From: Muribaculaceae bacterium | Lineage (GTDB): Bacteria; Bacteroidota; Bacteroidia; Bacteroidales; Muribaculaceae | Assembly (NCBI GenBank): GCA_029052265.1 | Contig: JAIDJJ010000217.1 | Coordinates: forward strand, 1 to 32,050 | Length of the DNA stretch: 32,050 nucleotides | Direction: 5' to 3' | Part shown: piece after piece, positions 8,389 to 16,823 of the stretch | Numbering within the stretch: position 1 is the first letter of the stretch | Layout: every line of letters begins with the position of its first letter | The notes under the pieces: generated by a model | The model's database searches: none | The model's input: the letters and a program-made list of their open reading frames with translations, nothing else | Told to the model about the DNA's origin: nothing | Position numbers and translations under genes: made by a program

Positions 8389-9918
8389 GTGAAAAAGACT
8401 TTAACCCGCCACATACCCTATCTTGTCCCTGCATTGCTGCTGGCGATGGGAGGCGTATCATCGTGCAACAAATCCACAACAACATCGGATGATGAAGTGA
8501 CTGTCACAATTTCAAATGTGGCTGTCAAAAGTTTCTCTTTGTCTTCTGATTCCAAGGTTATGTCAAACCTGGATTCGGTGTTTTTTTCAATTGACCTCAA
8601 TAACGGTGTGATCTTCAATGCGGATTCTTTGCCGAAGGGCACCAATATCTCGAAACTTGTGCCGGTAATCACATTTTCAAGTTCCGTTTCGGAGGCAGAA
8701 ATCGTGATGACGGGCGGTACTGAAGATGAGAAAAAAGTGGATTATCTTGAGAATCCTTCCGACAGTATCGATTTTACAAGAGACGTTAAGCTTAATGTGA
8801 CGGCAGCAGACGGGACAAACAAATACACCTACCGTCTCAAAGTGAATGTCCACAATCTTGATTCCGATTCATTGATATGGGATAAGCTTGGAGTGGCGTC
8901 TCTTCCGTCAAGGCTGCCTGATCCAGTGAATCAGAAATCGCTCGAACGAGACGGGGTGGTATATTCTTTGATCCATGAAAAAGACGATACATATACATGG
9001 GCATCCACCTCTTCAATTTCAGATGCGGATTGGGTAAAGCGTGAGACGACCTTCCGGTTTGAGCCTGATGTGAGAAGCCTTGTGTCAACAAAGGGTGGTT
9101 TCTGGATTCTCGGGATGGACGGGGATTTATATGAGTCGTCAGATGCCGAGACCTGGAACCATACAGGGGAAAAATGGATCACGCTCATCGGCGCATACAT
9201 GGATGATTATGTCTTGGGTGTGAAGGATGCGGAAGGAACCATGATGCATTGTCACTATCCTGCTACATCAGCGATCGCAGACTCCGAGATGGATGAGGAA
9301 TTCCCTCTATATAACCGCTCAATGTTCCGTACCATAGAGACACAATGGTCAGGCGATCCCACAGCATTTTTTGTAGGTGGAATGACAGCTACGGGAGAGC
9401 GTTCAAATCACACATGGGCGTTCGACGGGTCTAATTGGGCGACTATTGACGATACTCCGACTCCTGCTATTGAGGGGGCTTCTCTGTTTAAATATATAGT
9501 CTATCGTTCTACTTCCAACTCTTTCAAACAAGTGGCTTATGATGCCTGGATTGTGATAGGAGGCGTGTTGGCGAACGGAGATTATAACCGTGATATATAT
9601 ATATCATTCGACAATGGAGTGACATGGCGCGCTGCATCAGGAGCCCTGGCAATGCCGGATTCCTTCCCCGGAGTGTCGGGAGGTGACGCCATTGTGCTTT
9701 ATACATCGCTTGATGCGGATCTTTCCGATGCATGGAAGAGCGTCCCGACAAAGGGATTGCCTACACGTGCAGGAATCTCGTATACTCTCGACGGATATGA
9801 TATCACATGGGAGTGTCCTTATATATATATGATGGGTGGAATGCTCCGGACCGGAGACCTTTATGCTTCAGTATGGAGAGGCGTTCTTGCCCGGCTGACA
9901 TTCACACCAATAATCTAA
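8389..9918 (+). CDS. DUF6242-family lipoprotein
   Basis: The 509-residue protein starts at GTG; the in-frame codon two positions upstream is a stop (TAA 8383-8385) and no ATG precedes the signal peptide. The lipobox is VSSC (Cys26), followed after a few residues by acidic SDDE, so it is an outer-membrane, possibly surface, lipoprotein. The N-terminal 40-150 region is a beta-sandwich-like domain ending in 'ADGTNKYTYRLKVNV', as in the cadherin-like or Ig-like modules of such proteins. The remainder is rich in Trp/Asp repeats ('DGSNWATIDD', 'DNGVTWRAAS', 'SSDAETWNHTG') resembling Kelch or BNR-like beta-propeller blades. I recognise it as DUF6242; function is unknown. It heads a run with DUF6089, uppS and bamA, which points to envelope work. 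Confidence 0.8.
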   Translation: MKKTLTRHIPYLVPALLLAMGGVSSCNKSTTTSDDEVTVTISNVAVKSFSLSSDSKVMSNLDSVFFSIDLNNGVIFNADSLPKGTNISKLVPVITFSSSVSEAEIVMTGGTEDEKKVDYLENPSDSIDFTRDVKLNVTAADGTNKYTYRLKVNVHNLDSDSLIWDKLGVASLPSRLPDPVNQKSLERDGVVYSLIHEKDDTYTWASTSSISDADWVKRETTFRFEPDVRSLVSTKGGFWILGMDGDLYESSDAETWNHTGEKWITLIGAYMDDYVLGVKDAEGTMMHCHYPATSAIADSEMDEEFPLYNRSMFRTIETQWSGDPTAFFVGGMTATGERSNHTWAFDGSNWATIDDTPTPAIEGASLFKYIVYRSTSNSFKQVAYDAWIVIGGVLANGDYNRDIYISFDNGVTWRAASGALAMPDSFPGVSGGDAIVLYTSLDADLSDAWKSVPTKGLPTRAGISYTLDGYDITWECPYIYMMGGMLRTGDLYASVWRGVLARLTFTPII

Positions 9919-9939
9919 CTTCAGATTTTTAGGATTTCC

Positions 9940-10629
9940 TTGAAGAGAATACTGACATCAGTGATCATGACCACGGCGGCAATATTATCATACCCGGCGT
10001 TGGCAAATGCCCAGGAAGACTACCGGTTTGATGCCGGAGGCGGACCGGGTATTGCCGGTTATCTCGGAGATGCCAACTCCTCAAATGTATGGAAGAGTCC
10101 GTCATGGAATATGGAAATCCTTTTCCGTTATATCGCAAATCCGCGATGGGCATTCAAGACAGGGTTATATATTGGAGGGCTGTCGGGAGATTCCGGCAAA
10201 ACGGATAATATTTTTCCTGATGATAATACACATAGGTTCACTACGAATTTCTATGAATTGGGAGAGTTGGCAGAGTTCAACTTTTTCAATTATGGCATGG
10301 GTGAGACCTATCGGAAATTAAAGAGAATTTCCCCATATATAACAGCCGGCGCGGCTGTGACGATGTGGAAGACCGCAGGGAATACCGGTGCGTCATTCAC
10401 GATACCGTTCGGTGTAGGAGTGAAATACAAACCGAGCCGAAAGGTAAATCTCGGGCTTGAGTTCCTGATGAAGAAAACATTCAGCGACCGGCTTGACGGC
10501 GCAGCTCTTGATGATCCAATGGGCATCGCGAGTTCTGCCATAAAAAATACTGACTGGTATTCTACACTTACATTTACCGTAAGTTATGAATTTAGCAAAC
10601 GTTGTGCAGTGTGCAACTATAAAGACTGA
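9940..10629 (+). CDS. DUF6089-family outer-membrane beta-barrel protein
   Basis: The 229-residue product starts at TTG; a stop in the same frame (9916-9918) and absence of an ATG leave this start as the one that gives a normal signal peptide (KRILTSVIMTTAAILSY, cleavage near ANA|Q). The mature protein is a series of amphipathic strands ('NMEILFRYIANPRWAFKTGLY', 'ISPYITAGAAVTMWK', 'VNLGLEFLMKK', 'STLTFTVSYEF') as in 8-stranded OmpA/OprF-like barrels. It lies 21 bp after the DUF6242 gene and 6 bp before uppS. The position next to uppS and bamA is, to my knowledge, conserved in Bacteroidales. The role is not established. The C-terminal Cys-containing tail (CAVCNYKD) after the last strand is unusual for a barrel, which normally ends with an aromatic residue. 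Confidence 0.8.
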   Translation: MKRILTSVIMTTAAILSYPALANAQEDYRFDAGGGPGIAGYLGDANSSNVWKSPSWNMEILFRYIANPRWAFKTGLYIGGLSGDSGKTDNIFPDDNTHRFTTNFYELGELAEFNFFNYGMGETYRKLKRISPYITAGAAVTMWKTAGNTGASFTIPFGVGVKYKPSRKVNLGLEFLMKKTFSDRLDGAALDDPMGIASSAIKNTDWYSTLTFTVSYEFSKRCAVCNYKD

Positions 10630-10635
10630 ATCAAC

Positions 10636-11397
10636 ATGGACGAATTTCAGAAAAAGATATCCTCCCTCGACCGTGACCGGCTGCCGGTGCATGTGGCGAT
10701 GATTATGGATGGCAACGGAAGATGGGCAAAAAAGCAGGGATTTGCCCGTAGTGACGGGCATGCAGAAGGTGTGTCTACAGTACACAGGGTGACCAAATTG
10801 TCTTCCGATCTGGGAATAAAATATCTCACGCTTTATGCCTTCTCGACAGAAAACTGGAATCGTCCCGCCGATGAGGTAGATACACTTATGTATCTTATAG
10901 GATGGGCTATAGAGCGAGAATTGCCGGAACTTCTGGAGAACAATGTGCGCATACATCTGCTTGGTGATATCGACAGAATCCCTGAGGATGCGCGCAACCG
11001 CCTTCTATATGCCCGCGATGCCACCTCGCATTGCACCGGGCTCCAGCTCAATATGTGTCTCAGCTATTCATCAAGATGGGAGATAGCCGAGGCGGCACGG
11101 CGCATGGCGCGGAAAGTTGCCGCCGGAGAGCTTGATCCTGATTCCATATCCGAACAGATGGTTGCGGACAATCTCACAACTGCCGGAATCCCGGATCCGG
11201 ATCTTCTTATAAGGACCGGAGGGGAAGAGAGAATCTCTAATTATCTCCTTTGGCAGATAGCTTATAGCGAACTTTATTTCACCCCTGTGCTCTGGCCTGA
11301 TTTCTCGGATGAAGAATATGTCGATGCTATCATCGACTATCAGAACCGGGAACGCCGTTTTGGAAAGACCAGCGAACAAGTGCAGAATAACGAATAA
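10636..11397 (+). CDS. uppS: Isoprenyl transferase (undecaprenyl diphosphate synthase)
   Basis: The 253-residue cis-prenyltransferase condenses isopentenyl diphosphate onto farnesyl diphosphate to make the C55 carrier lipid for peptidoglycan and O-antigen synthesis. Diagnostic motifs are HVAMIMDGNGRWAKKQG with the catalytic Asp25, YAFSTENW, and RTGGEERISNYLLWQ from Arg193 with the second substrate-binding region, followed by 'FTPVLWPDF'. Length is normal. The protein is cytosolic or membrane-peripheral and has no signal peptide. It lies 6 bp after the DUF6089 gene and 12 bp before bamA. The uppS-bamA-skp order resembles the enterobacterial uppS-cdsA-rseP-bamA-skp cluster, but cdsA and rseP are absent here. 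Confidence 0.96.
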   Translation: MDEFQKKISSLDRDRLPVHVAMIMDGNGRWAKKQGFARSDGHAEGVSTVHRVTKLSSDLGIKYLTLYAFSTENWNRPADEVDTLMYLIGWAIERELPELLENNVRIHLLGDIDRIPEDARNRLLYARDATSHCTGLQLNMCLSYSSRWEIAEAARRMARKVAAGELDPDSISEQMVADNLTTAGIPDPDLLIRTGGEERISNYLLWQIAYSELYFTPVLWPDFSDEEYVDAIIDYQNRERRFGKTSEQVQNNE

Positions 11398-11409
11398 CTT
11401 ATCATCAGG

Positions 11410-14064
11410 ATGAAAAATCTGTTGAAGATTTCTTTGATTTCACTGACAGTGGCGGCAGCCTCGGGTGCATATGCCCAGGACGCGGTCCAGTCAATTGTAA
11501 ACGACACTATCTACAATCCCGACATTATCTATTCGCCGATCCCTAAGGTGTATGAGATCGCGGGCATCAGGGTGGAAGGTATAAACCATGTCGATGATTA
11601 TATAATAATCGCCCACTCAGGACTTTCAGTGGGTGAGAAAGTGGAAGTGCCCGGCGACGCATTGACTAATGCCACCAAGCGGCTGTGGAACCAGAGGCTA
11701 TATTCCAAGGTGCAGATCTTTGCGGAGAAGGCACTCGGCAACAAGATATGGATTGTGATTTCATTGCGACAGCAGCCCAGAATGTCTGAAATGAGGTTCA
11801 ATGGCGTGAAAGGTGGTGAAAAGAAAGATATCCAGGAACGTCTTTCTATGGTGCCCGGTCAGCAGATCACCCCTAATATCGTAGCACGTGCCACTCAGAT
11901 CGTGAAGGATTATTATGGCGCGAAAGGTTTCAAGAACGCAAATGTCAGGATCAGACAGGTGCCTGATGTGTCAAAAGAAAACCAGGTGTATCTCGATGTT
12001 GATGTCGATCGCCATAATAAGGTCAAGGTTCATAAGATCTACATCGGGGGCAATGAGGTCCTTTCCGACCGTAAGGTGAAAGCGTCTATGAAAAAGACAA
12101 ACGAGAACGGAAATATTCTCAATCTGTTTAAGCAAAAGAAATTCGTAGACAGCGACTACAAGGACGATAAGGCAAGAATCATACAAAAGTATAACGAGCT
12201 GGGGTACAGGGATGCACGCATTCTTCGTGACAGCGTTGTGAAATACGATGACAAGACAGTCGATGTGTATATCGATGTAGAAGAAGGCAAGAAATATTAT
12301 ATCAGCGATATAAACTGGGTGGGCAACTCCGTCTATCCTACAGAATTCCTTAACAATGTGCTCGGCATCTATCCCGGTGATGTCTACAATCAGAAACTTC
12401 TTGAGAAGCGCACTAAAGATGACGATGATGCCGTGAGCAGCTTCTATCTTGACAACGGCTACCTGTTCTTCCAGCTTGTGCCGATAGAGGAGAATATCAA
12501 GGGCGACAGCATCGCGCTTCAGATGAGGGTGATAGAAGGACCTCAGGCGAAGATCAACCGCGTCGTCATCAATGGCAACGACCAGCTGTTTGAAAAAGTT
12601 ATACGAAGGGAGCTTCGCGTTCGTCCCGGCGATCTGTTCTCCAAGTCGGAACTCATGCGTTCGGCGCGAGAAATTGCCGCTTCCGGACATTTCAACCCTG
12701 AAACAATGGGAATAAATCCGGAACCGGATGAAGACAACGGCACAGTGGATATTGTTTTCGATCTTGAATCAAAGGCAAACGACAAGGTGCAGCTTTCATT
12801 TGGCTGGGGTCAGACCGGTGTCACAGGTCAGGTAGCGCTCTCGTTCTCCAACTTCTCGATCAAGAATCTGTTCAATCCCGGGTCTTACAGGGGTATTATT
12901 CCGCGAGGCGACGGTCAGACGTTCTCTATTTCCGCCCAGACGAACGCCAAATATTATCAGAGCTACAGCATCTCGTTCTTCGATCCGTGGTTTGGCGGCA
13001 AACGACCGAATTCTCTTTCTGTGAGCCTTGATTACAGCCGTTCCACCGGTATAAACTCCAGCTTCTATACCAATCAGTATTGGAACAGCGGCATGAACTA
13101 CCTTTGGAATTACGGGTCATATGGTAATAACTCAAATTATTATTATCAGAACGCCTACGACCCCAACAAGGTGCTTCAGATGGCAGGTGTCAGTCTTGGA
13201 TTTGGAACGCGCCTCAGTTGGCCGGATGACTACTTCCAGTTCCAGGCATCATTGTCTTACCGGTGGTACTATCTTAAGAACTGGGAGTATCTGTACTACA
13301 TGAATAACGGTATCTCCAATTCATTGATGTTAGGTCTTGCACTGTCACGTTCAAGTGTCGATCAGCCTATCTACCCGCGTAGAGGATCTGAGTTTTCAGT
13401 TAATGTCACGCTCACGCCTCCTGCAAAGTGGTTCTCCGGAAAGAAAAATTGGGCTGAACTTGCAAAATTGTCCGACCGGTCGAACACAGATACAGAAGTG
13501 AGGGAAGCGGCTGCGAAAGAGATGTACAAATGGATCGAGTATTGGAAAGTGAAGTTCAAGAGCAAGACTTATACTCCGCTTACAGATCCAAACGGACAAT
13601 GGACTCTTGTATTGATGACCCGTGCTGATTTCGCGCTCCTCGGTTCATGGAACAAGTATTTCAAGACACCGTTCGAGACATTCTATTTCGGTGGAGACGG
13701 TATGTCGGGAAGTTACACTTATGCTACCGAAACGGTTGCCATGCGAGGTTACGAGAACGGACAGTTCACTCCCTGGGGTTATGAAGGATACGCCTATGGC
13801 AGGTTCGGTATGGAACTTCACTTCCCGTTTATGCTTCAGCCCTCGACCACAATATATGCTCTTGCGTTTGCAGAGGCAGGTAACTGCTGGACATCAGTAA
13901 AAGACTTCTCACCCTTCAATCTTAAGAGAAGTGCCGGTGTCGGTGTGCGCCTTTATCTTTCGATGCTCGGATTTCTCGGTATAGACTGGGGATACGGTTT
14001 CGATAAGGTGTGGGGTACGCGAGGAGGCAGCCAGCTGCACTTTGTGCTCGGTCAGGAATTTTAA
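11410..14064 (+). CDS. bamA: Outer-membrane protein assembly factor BamA
   Basis: The 884-residue Omp85 protein has a signal peptide cleaved near AYA|Q (residues 20-23), POTRA repeats over roughly residues 45-455 (each with patterns such as 'IAGIRVEGINHV', 'KVHKIYIGGNEV', 'YYISDINWVGNS', 'INRVVINGNDQ'), then a 16-stranded-type barrel. The L6 loop signature appears as MRGYE (Arg779-Gly780-Tyr781), and the protein ends in FVLGQEF with C-terminal Phe. It is longer than E. coli BamA (about 810 aa); the extra length includes a polar insert around residues 675-720. It folds and inserts outer-membrane barrels, which would include the SusC, DUF6089 and porin products in this window. A strong terminator starts within its stop codon, separating it from the skp genes. 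Confidence 0.95.
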   Translation: MKNLLKISLISLTVAAASGAYAQDAVQSIVNDTIYNPDIIYSPIPKVYEIAGIRVEGINHVDDYIIIAHSGLSVGEKVEVPGDALTNATKRLWNQRLYSKVQIFAEKALGNKIWIVISLRQQPRMSEMRFNGVKGGEKKDIQERLSMVPGQQITPNIVARATQIVKDYYGAKGFKNANVRIRQVPDVSKENQVYLDVDVDRHNKVKVHKIYIGGNEVLSDRKVKASMKKTNENGNILNLFKQKKFVDSDYKDDKARIIQKYNELGYRDARILRDSVVKYDDKTVDVYIDVEEGKKYYISDINWVGNSVYPTEFLNNVLGIYPGDVYNQKLLEKRTKDDDDAVSSFYLDNGYLFFQLVPIEENIKGDSIALQMRVIEGPQAKINRVVINGNDQLFEKVIRRELRVRPGDLFSKSELMRSAREIAASGHFNPETMGINPEPDEDNGTVDIVFDLESKANDKVQLSFGWGQTGVTGQVALSFSNFSIKNLFNPGSYRGIIPRGDGQTFSISAQTNAKYYQSYSISFFDPWFGGKRPNSLSVSLDYSRSTGINSSFYTNQYWNSGMNYLWNYGSYGNNSNYYYQNAYDPNKVLQMAGVSLGFGTRLSWPDDYFQFQASLSYRWYYLKNWEYLYYMNNGISNSLMLGLALSRSSVDQPIYPRRGSEFSVNVTLTPPAKWFSGKKNWAELAKLSDRSNTDTEVREAAAKEMYKWIEYWKVKFKSKTYTPLTDPNGQWTLVLMTRADFALLGSWNKYFKTPFETFYFGGDGMSGSYTYATETVAMRGYENGQFTPWGYEGYAYGRFGMELHFPFMLQPSTTIYALAFAEAGNCWTSVKDFSPFNLKRSAGVGVRLYLSMLGFLGIDWGYGFDKVWGTRGGSQLHFVLGQEF

Positions 14065-14113
14065 AAACAAAATTCCGGATTCCCTCTCTCTCGGAATCCG
14101 GAATTTTGTTTTT
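14063..14113. terminator. Strong terminator after bamA
   Basis: A perfect 21-bp inverted repeat has arms 14063-14083 and 14093-14113 with a 9-nt CT-rich loop. The centre is GC-rich (TTCCGGATTCC) and the arms end in A and T runs, so it could work in both directions, although only the + strand gene needs it. The first arm includes the last two bases of the bamA stop codon. Confidence 0.88.
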
Positions 14114-14301
14114 ATCGGTATATGATGACCGGATTGTCCGGTTTTTCTCATAACTGAGAGTGTTTTTCCGGTAGATTGAACCCGGATATCCTCATGTTCG
14201 TTTAAACTATGTCTTTAAACGTATGTCTTATAGATAAAATCAGATTCCGGTATAATTCCGGTATGTGCAAATGAATAAAAAATAACCAAAACAATATAGA
14301 T
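14114..14301 (+). promoter_or_regulatory. Leader region of the first skp gene, with a short palindrome
   Basis: This gap holds an inverted repeat CGTTTAAA (14199-14206) / TTTAAACG (14214-14221) with a 7-nt spacer. No clear TAnnTTTG box was found; a TATAAT-like stretch lies near 14250. The region must carry the promoter for the first skp gene because of the terminator just upstream. The palindrome could be an operator, but that is speculative. Confidence 0.3.
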
Positions 14302-14817
14302 ATGAAAAAGATATTCCTTGCTTTATTCATGGTGCTGATGGCTGCGGGTGTGGTGTCTGCCCAGAAGTTCGCTCTGGTTGATATGGAATATATTCTCAAG
14401 AATGTACCTTCATATGAAATGGCAAACGAACAGTTGAACCAGATTTCACAGCGTTGGGAAAAAGAGGTCAATGAACTTGCCAAAGAGGCAGAGACCATGT
14501 ATAAGAATTATCAGGGCGACATGGTCTTTCTGACCGATGAGCAAAAGAAGAAACGCGAAGAGGAGATAGTTGCCAAAGAGAAAGAGGTGACAGATCTCCG
14601 TTATAAATATTTCGGGCCCGAAGGAGAACTATATAAGAAACGGCAATCTCTTATGAAACCGATTCAGGAAGATGTGTATAATGCGGTTAAGGCTGTGGCT
14701 GAAGAAAAAGGGTACCAGACCATTTTTGACCGGGCATCGTCGCAAAGCATCGTCTTCGCATCGCCCAGAATAGATGTAAGTAATGAAGTTCTCGCAAAAT
14801 TGGGTTATTCCAAATAA
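14302..14817 (+). CDS. Skp/OmpH-family periplasmic chaperone (copy 1)
   Basis: The 171-residue protein has a signal peptide cleaved near VSA|Q, an N-terminal beta segment 'KFALVDMEYILKNVPSY' and a long charged helical hairpin (about residues 45-125, rich in Glu/Lys) as in the coiled-coil tentacles of Skp. It ends with 'VLAKLGY', a conserved C-terminal piece of this family. Skp trimers hold unfolded outer-membrane proteins on the way to BamA, and the gene lies directly after bamA. A second paralogue follows after 84 bp. The promoter of that second gene starts inside the 3' end of this one, so the two can be expressed separately. Confidence 0.92.
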   Translation: MKKIFLALFMVLMAAGVVSAQKFALVDMEYILKNVPSYEMANEQLNQISQRWEKEVNELAKEAETMYKNYQGDMVFLTDEQKKKREEEIVAKEKEVTDLRYKYFGPEGELYKKRQSLMKPIQEDVYNAVKAVAEEKGYQTIFDRASSQSIVFASPRIDVSNEVLAKLGYSK

Positions 14818-14831
14818 ATTGAGTAACTTTG
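14800..14831 (+). promoter_or_regulatory. Promoter for the second skp gene
   Basis: TTGG (14800-14803), a 20-nt spacer, then TAACTTTG (14824-14831) match the Bacteroides -33/-7 pattern well. The -33 element lies inside the end of the first skp gene. The leader contains an inverted repeat ACAAGAG-AA-CTCTTGT (14842-14857), close to where the transcript would begin. Confidence 0.65.
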
Positions 14832-14901
14832 CGATTGGAAAACAAGAGAACTCTTGTAACCTGAAAAAACAGATAGAAAAATAAATAACAAACCAAACGA
14901 A

Positions 14902-15408
14902 ATGCTTAAAAAACTCTTGTTAGTGGCAGCCGTGCTTTTCCCGATGCTGGCTTCCGCGCAGACATTAAAAATCGGACTCGTAGACACCAATGAGATTTTC
15001 AACAAGATGCCTGAGACAGCAGAAGCTCAGACAAAGGTGGCTGAGGTCTCAAAGAAATACGAGGATGAATACGGAAAGCTCGGGGAAGAAATGAAGCGCA
15101 TGTATGATGAACTTCAGGCTATGAGTAACGACGAACTCCCTGCAATCAAGGAGCGTAAGACACGTGAGTTTACTGACTATCAGCAGAAAATGCAGCAGTT
15201 TGAGAACAATGCAATGCAGGATCTTCAGAAACTTCAGGCAGATCTTATGGGTCCTATCATGCAGAAAATCCGTACTGCTGTGGAGGCTGTAGGTAAAGAG
15301 AACGGCTATTCACTCATTCAGGAAAAGAATGCCCAGATCACACTTTATTATGATTCTCCCGTGGTCGACATCACTAATGATGTGAAGGCTAAGCTCGGAC
15401 TTAAATGA
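14902..15408 (+). CDS. Skp/OmpH-family periplasmic chaperone (copy 2)
   Basis: The 168-residue product has a signal peptide cleaved near ASA|Q, then 'TLKIGLVDTNEIFNKMPE' and a helical coiled-coil region of about residues 40-120 with Gln/Glu/Lys-rich heptads ('QQKMQQFENNAMQDLQKLQ'), and the C-terminal 'VKAKLGL'. It shares the family layout with the preceding gene but differs clearly in sequence, so this is an old duplication, not a recent copy. The role is as a periplasmic holdase for outer-membrane proteins. It has its own consensus promoter and is followed by a terminator, so it is probably a single-gene unit. Confidence 0.93.
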   Translation: MLKKLLLVAAVLFPMLASAQTLKIGLVDTNEIFNKMPETAEAQTKVAEVSKKYEDEYGKLGEEMKRMYDELQAMSNDELPAIKERKTREFTDYQQKMQQFENNAMQDLQKLQADLMGPIMQKIRTAVEAVGKENGYSLIQEKNAQITLYYDSPVVDITNDVKAKLGLK

Positions 15409-15431
15409 CCATAATCATTATTCTTTGATAT

Positions 15432-15458
15432 GAAAGCGGAGCCGTGTGCTCCGCTTTC
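15432..15458 (+). terminator. Terminator between skp copy 2 and murI
   Basis: Arms GAAAGCGGAG (15432-15441) and CTCCGCTTTC (15449-15458) pair perfectly around a 7-nt loop and are followed by TGTTTGTCTACTCTTT, a T-rich tail. Its presence argues against translating murI from an upstream ATG at 15430. Confidence 0.78.
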
Positions 15459-15501
15459 TGTTTGTCTACTCTTTAAACAGCATCCAAGAACGTATAAAAT
15501 C

Positions 15502-16320
15502 ATGCCAATAGGAATATTTGACTCAGGCTACGGGGGATTGACGATACTCAAGGAAATAGCGTCAAAAATGCCACAATACGATTATGTGTATCTCGGTGAT
15601 AACGCGAGGGCGCCTTATGGCTCCCGTTCGTTTGATATTGTATATGATTTTACGTTGCAGGCAGTGAAGGCTTTGTTTGGCAGGGGATGCCATCTTGTCA
15701 TACTTGCATGCAACACTGCTTCTGCCAAAGCTTTGAGGTCAATTCAGCAGAACGATCTCCCGGTCATCGATCCGTCAAGAAGGGTGTTGGGTGTGATCCG
15801 TCCAACTGTCGAGATTTTGCCCGAAGTCTCGAAAACAAAACATATAGGGCTTCTCGCCACTCCGGGCACAGTGGCAAGCCATTCTTATGCTATGGAACTT
15901 GAAAAAATGGATCCTGAGATGAAGATCGTTGAGCATGCGTGTCCCATGTGGGTGCCTATCATAGAAAATTGCGAGGCAGATTCTCCCGGAGCCGACTATT
16001 TCGTTAAAAAATATATTGATGAGATAATGTCGGCTGACCCGGAAATAGATACATTGGTGTTAGGGTGTACGCATTATCCTCTTCTGATCAATAAAATCAG
16101 ACAGTATACTCCAAATGGAGTATGTATATTCGAGCAAGGAAGACGTGTGGCAGAGAGTCTTGCAGACTATCTGAAACGTCATCCGGAGATAGACGTCAAA
16201 TGTCAAAAAAACGGAGATATTGAGTTCTTGACTACAGAGAGTCCGAAGAAATTTGATTCGCTCGCCTCCCTTTTTCTCGGGAAAGAGGTGAAGTCATCAA
16301 GGATAGTGCTGCCGGGATAG
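15502..16320 (+). CDS. murI: Glutamate racemase
   Basis: The 272-residue enzyme interconverts L- and D-glutamate for peptidoglycan precursors, in the cytosol. It begins MPIGIFDSGYGG (Asp7-Ser8, conserved), has the first catalytic Cys70 in ACNTASAK and the second catalytic Cys189 in GCTHYPLL, and 'GDNARAPYGSRS' for substrate binding. I choose ATG 15502 and not 15430: the upstream extension would include the skp terminator hairpin and has no family similarity. Its place after the uppS-bamA-skp genes keeps envelope functions together. No promoter box was recognised in the short gap of about 40 bases between the terminator and the start. Confidence 0.95.
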   Translation: MPIGIFDSGYGGLTILKEIASKMPQYDYVYLGDNARAPYGSRSFDIVYDFTLQAVKALFGRGCHLVILACNTASAKALRSIQQNDLPVIDPSRRVLGVIRPTVEILPEVSKTKHIGLLATPGTVASHSYAMELEKMDPEMKIVEHACPMWVPIIENCEADSPGADYFVKKYIDEIMSADPEIDTLVLGCTHYPLLINKIRQYTPNGVCIFEQGRRVAESLADYLKRHPEIDVKCQKNGDIEFLTTESPKKFDSLASLFLGKEVKSSRIVLPG

Positions 16321-16395
16321 TTTTAGTCACCTGTGGGATAGTACGGTTGATAAGGCAGGGATTCGCTAAAGGTAGAAAGTATAAATGACAATAGT

Positions 16396-16662
16396 ATGGC
16401 AGATAAAATATTAGACAAGATAAAAGAACTTATGCCGTCAGAGGCACTTCCTTTGTTGGATGAATATATAAGAGAGCATGAGCATGATGACGAAGCCTAT
16501 ACTTTACGCGGAATGAAATATTGGGCGATGGGTATGCGTGCGAATGCCATAAATGACTATCTTTCGGCGATACGCATAAATCCCGACAGCAAAGCCAGGT
16601 TGGCGTTGCTGTCGGCAAATGCGATACTTGATTATTACAACAAAGATTTACTCAATCCCTAA
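16396..16662 (+). CDS. Small tetratricopeptide-repeat-like protein
   Basis: This 88-residue protein has no signal peptide and consists of helices with one recognisable TPR unit: 'DEAYTLRGMKYWAMGMRANAINDYLSAIRINPDS', with the usual A/G/Y/A/P pattern. It probably mediates protein contacts; no partner can be named. It starts 75 bp after murI and may be transcribed with it. Its stop codon TAA (16660-16662) is also the left flanking base triplet of the MITE-like element that follows, so the insertion seems to have kept the reading frame end intact. Confidence 0.75.
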   Translation: MADKILDKIKELMPSEALPLLDEYIREHEHDDEAYTLRGMKYWAMGMRANAINDYLSAIRINPDSKARLALLSANAILDYYNKDLLNP

Positions 16663-16823
16663 GAAACTGTTTAAATTTATTTGTCGAAGGAATTGAGAGG
16701 ATTTGTCGAGCAGATTTTTGATATTTATGATGGAGTTATGGGGTTCCATAATGACTGAATAAATATCATAAAGATGATGACAAAGACCTCAAAGACAAGA
16801 CAAAATAAATTTTAAACAGTTTC
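16663..16823. mobile_element. MITE-like palindromic element, 161 bp
   Basis: The ends are imperfect terminal inverted repeats. The left end is GAAACTGTTTAAA followed by TTTATTTGTC. The right end, read in reverse complement, is GAAACTGTTTAAA followed by ATTTATTTTGTC, a near-identical match over about 23 bases with two single-base indels. Both ends are flanked by TAA (16660-16662 and 16824-16826), which looks like a 3-bp target duplication, or 4-bp CTAA if the terminal C is counted. The centre holds a nested palindrome: GATATTTAT (16720-16728) / ATAAATATC (16759-16767) around TTATGG (16736-16741) / CCATAA (16746-16751). No protein is encoded. The structure fits a non-autonomous transposon, perhaps of IS5-like type (inference from the TNA-type target). 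Confidence 0.65.

Noticed and set aside
11971..12690. Long open frame on the minus strand inside bamA (239 codons)
   Set aside because: It lies fully inside a well-supported gene, has no recognisable domain, and is a by-product of the codon pattern of bamA.
15430..15501. Upstream ATG extension of murI by 24 residues
   Set aside because: The extension overlaps the terminator hairpin of the preceding gene, and the family N-terminus begins at MPIGIFDSG.
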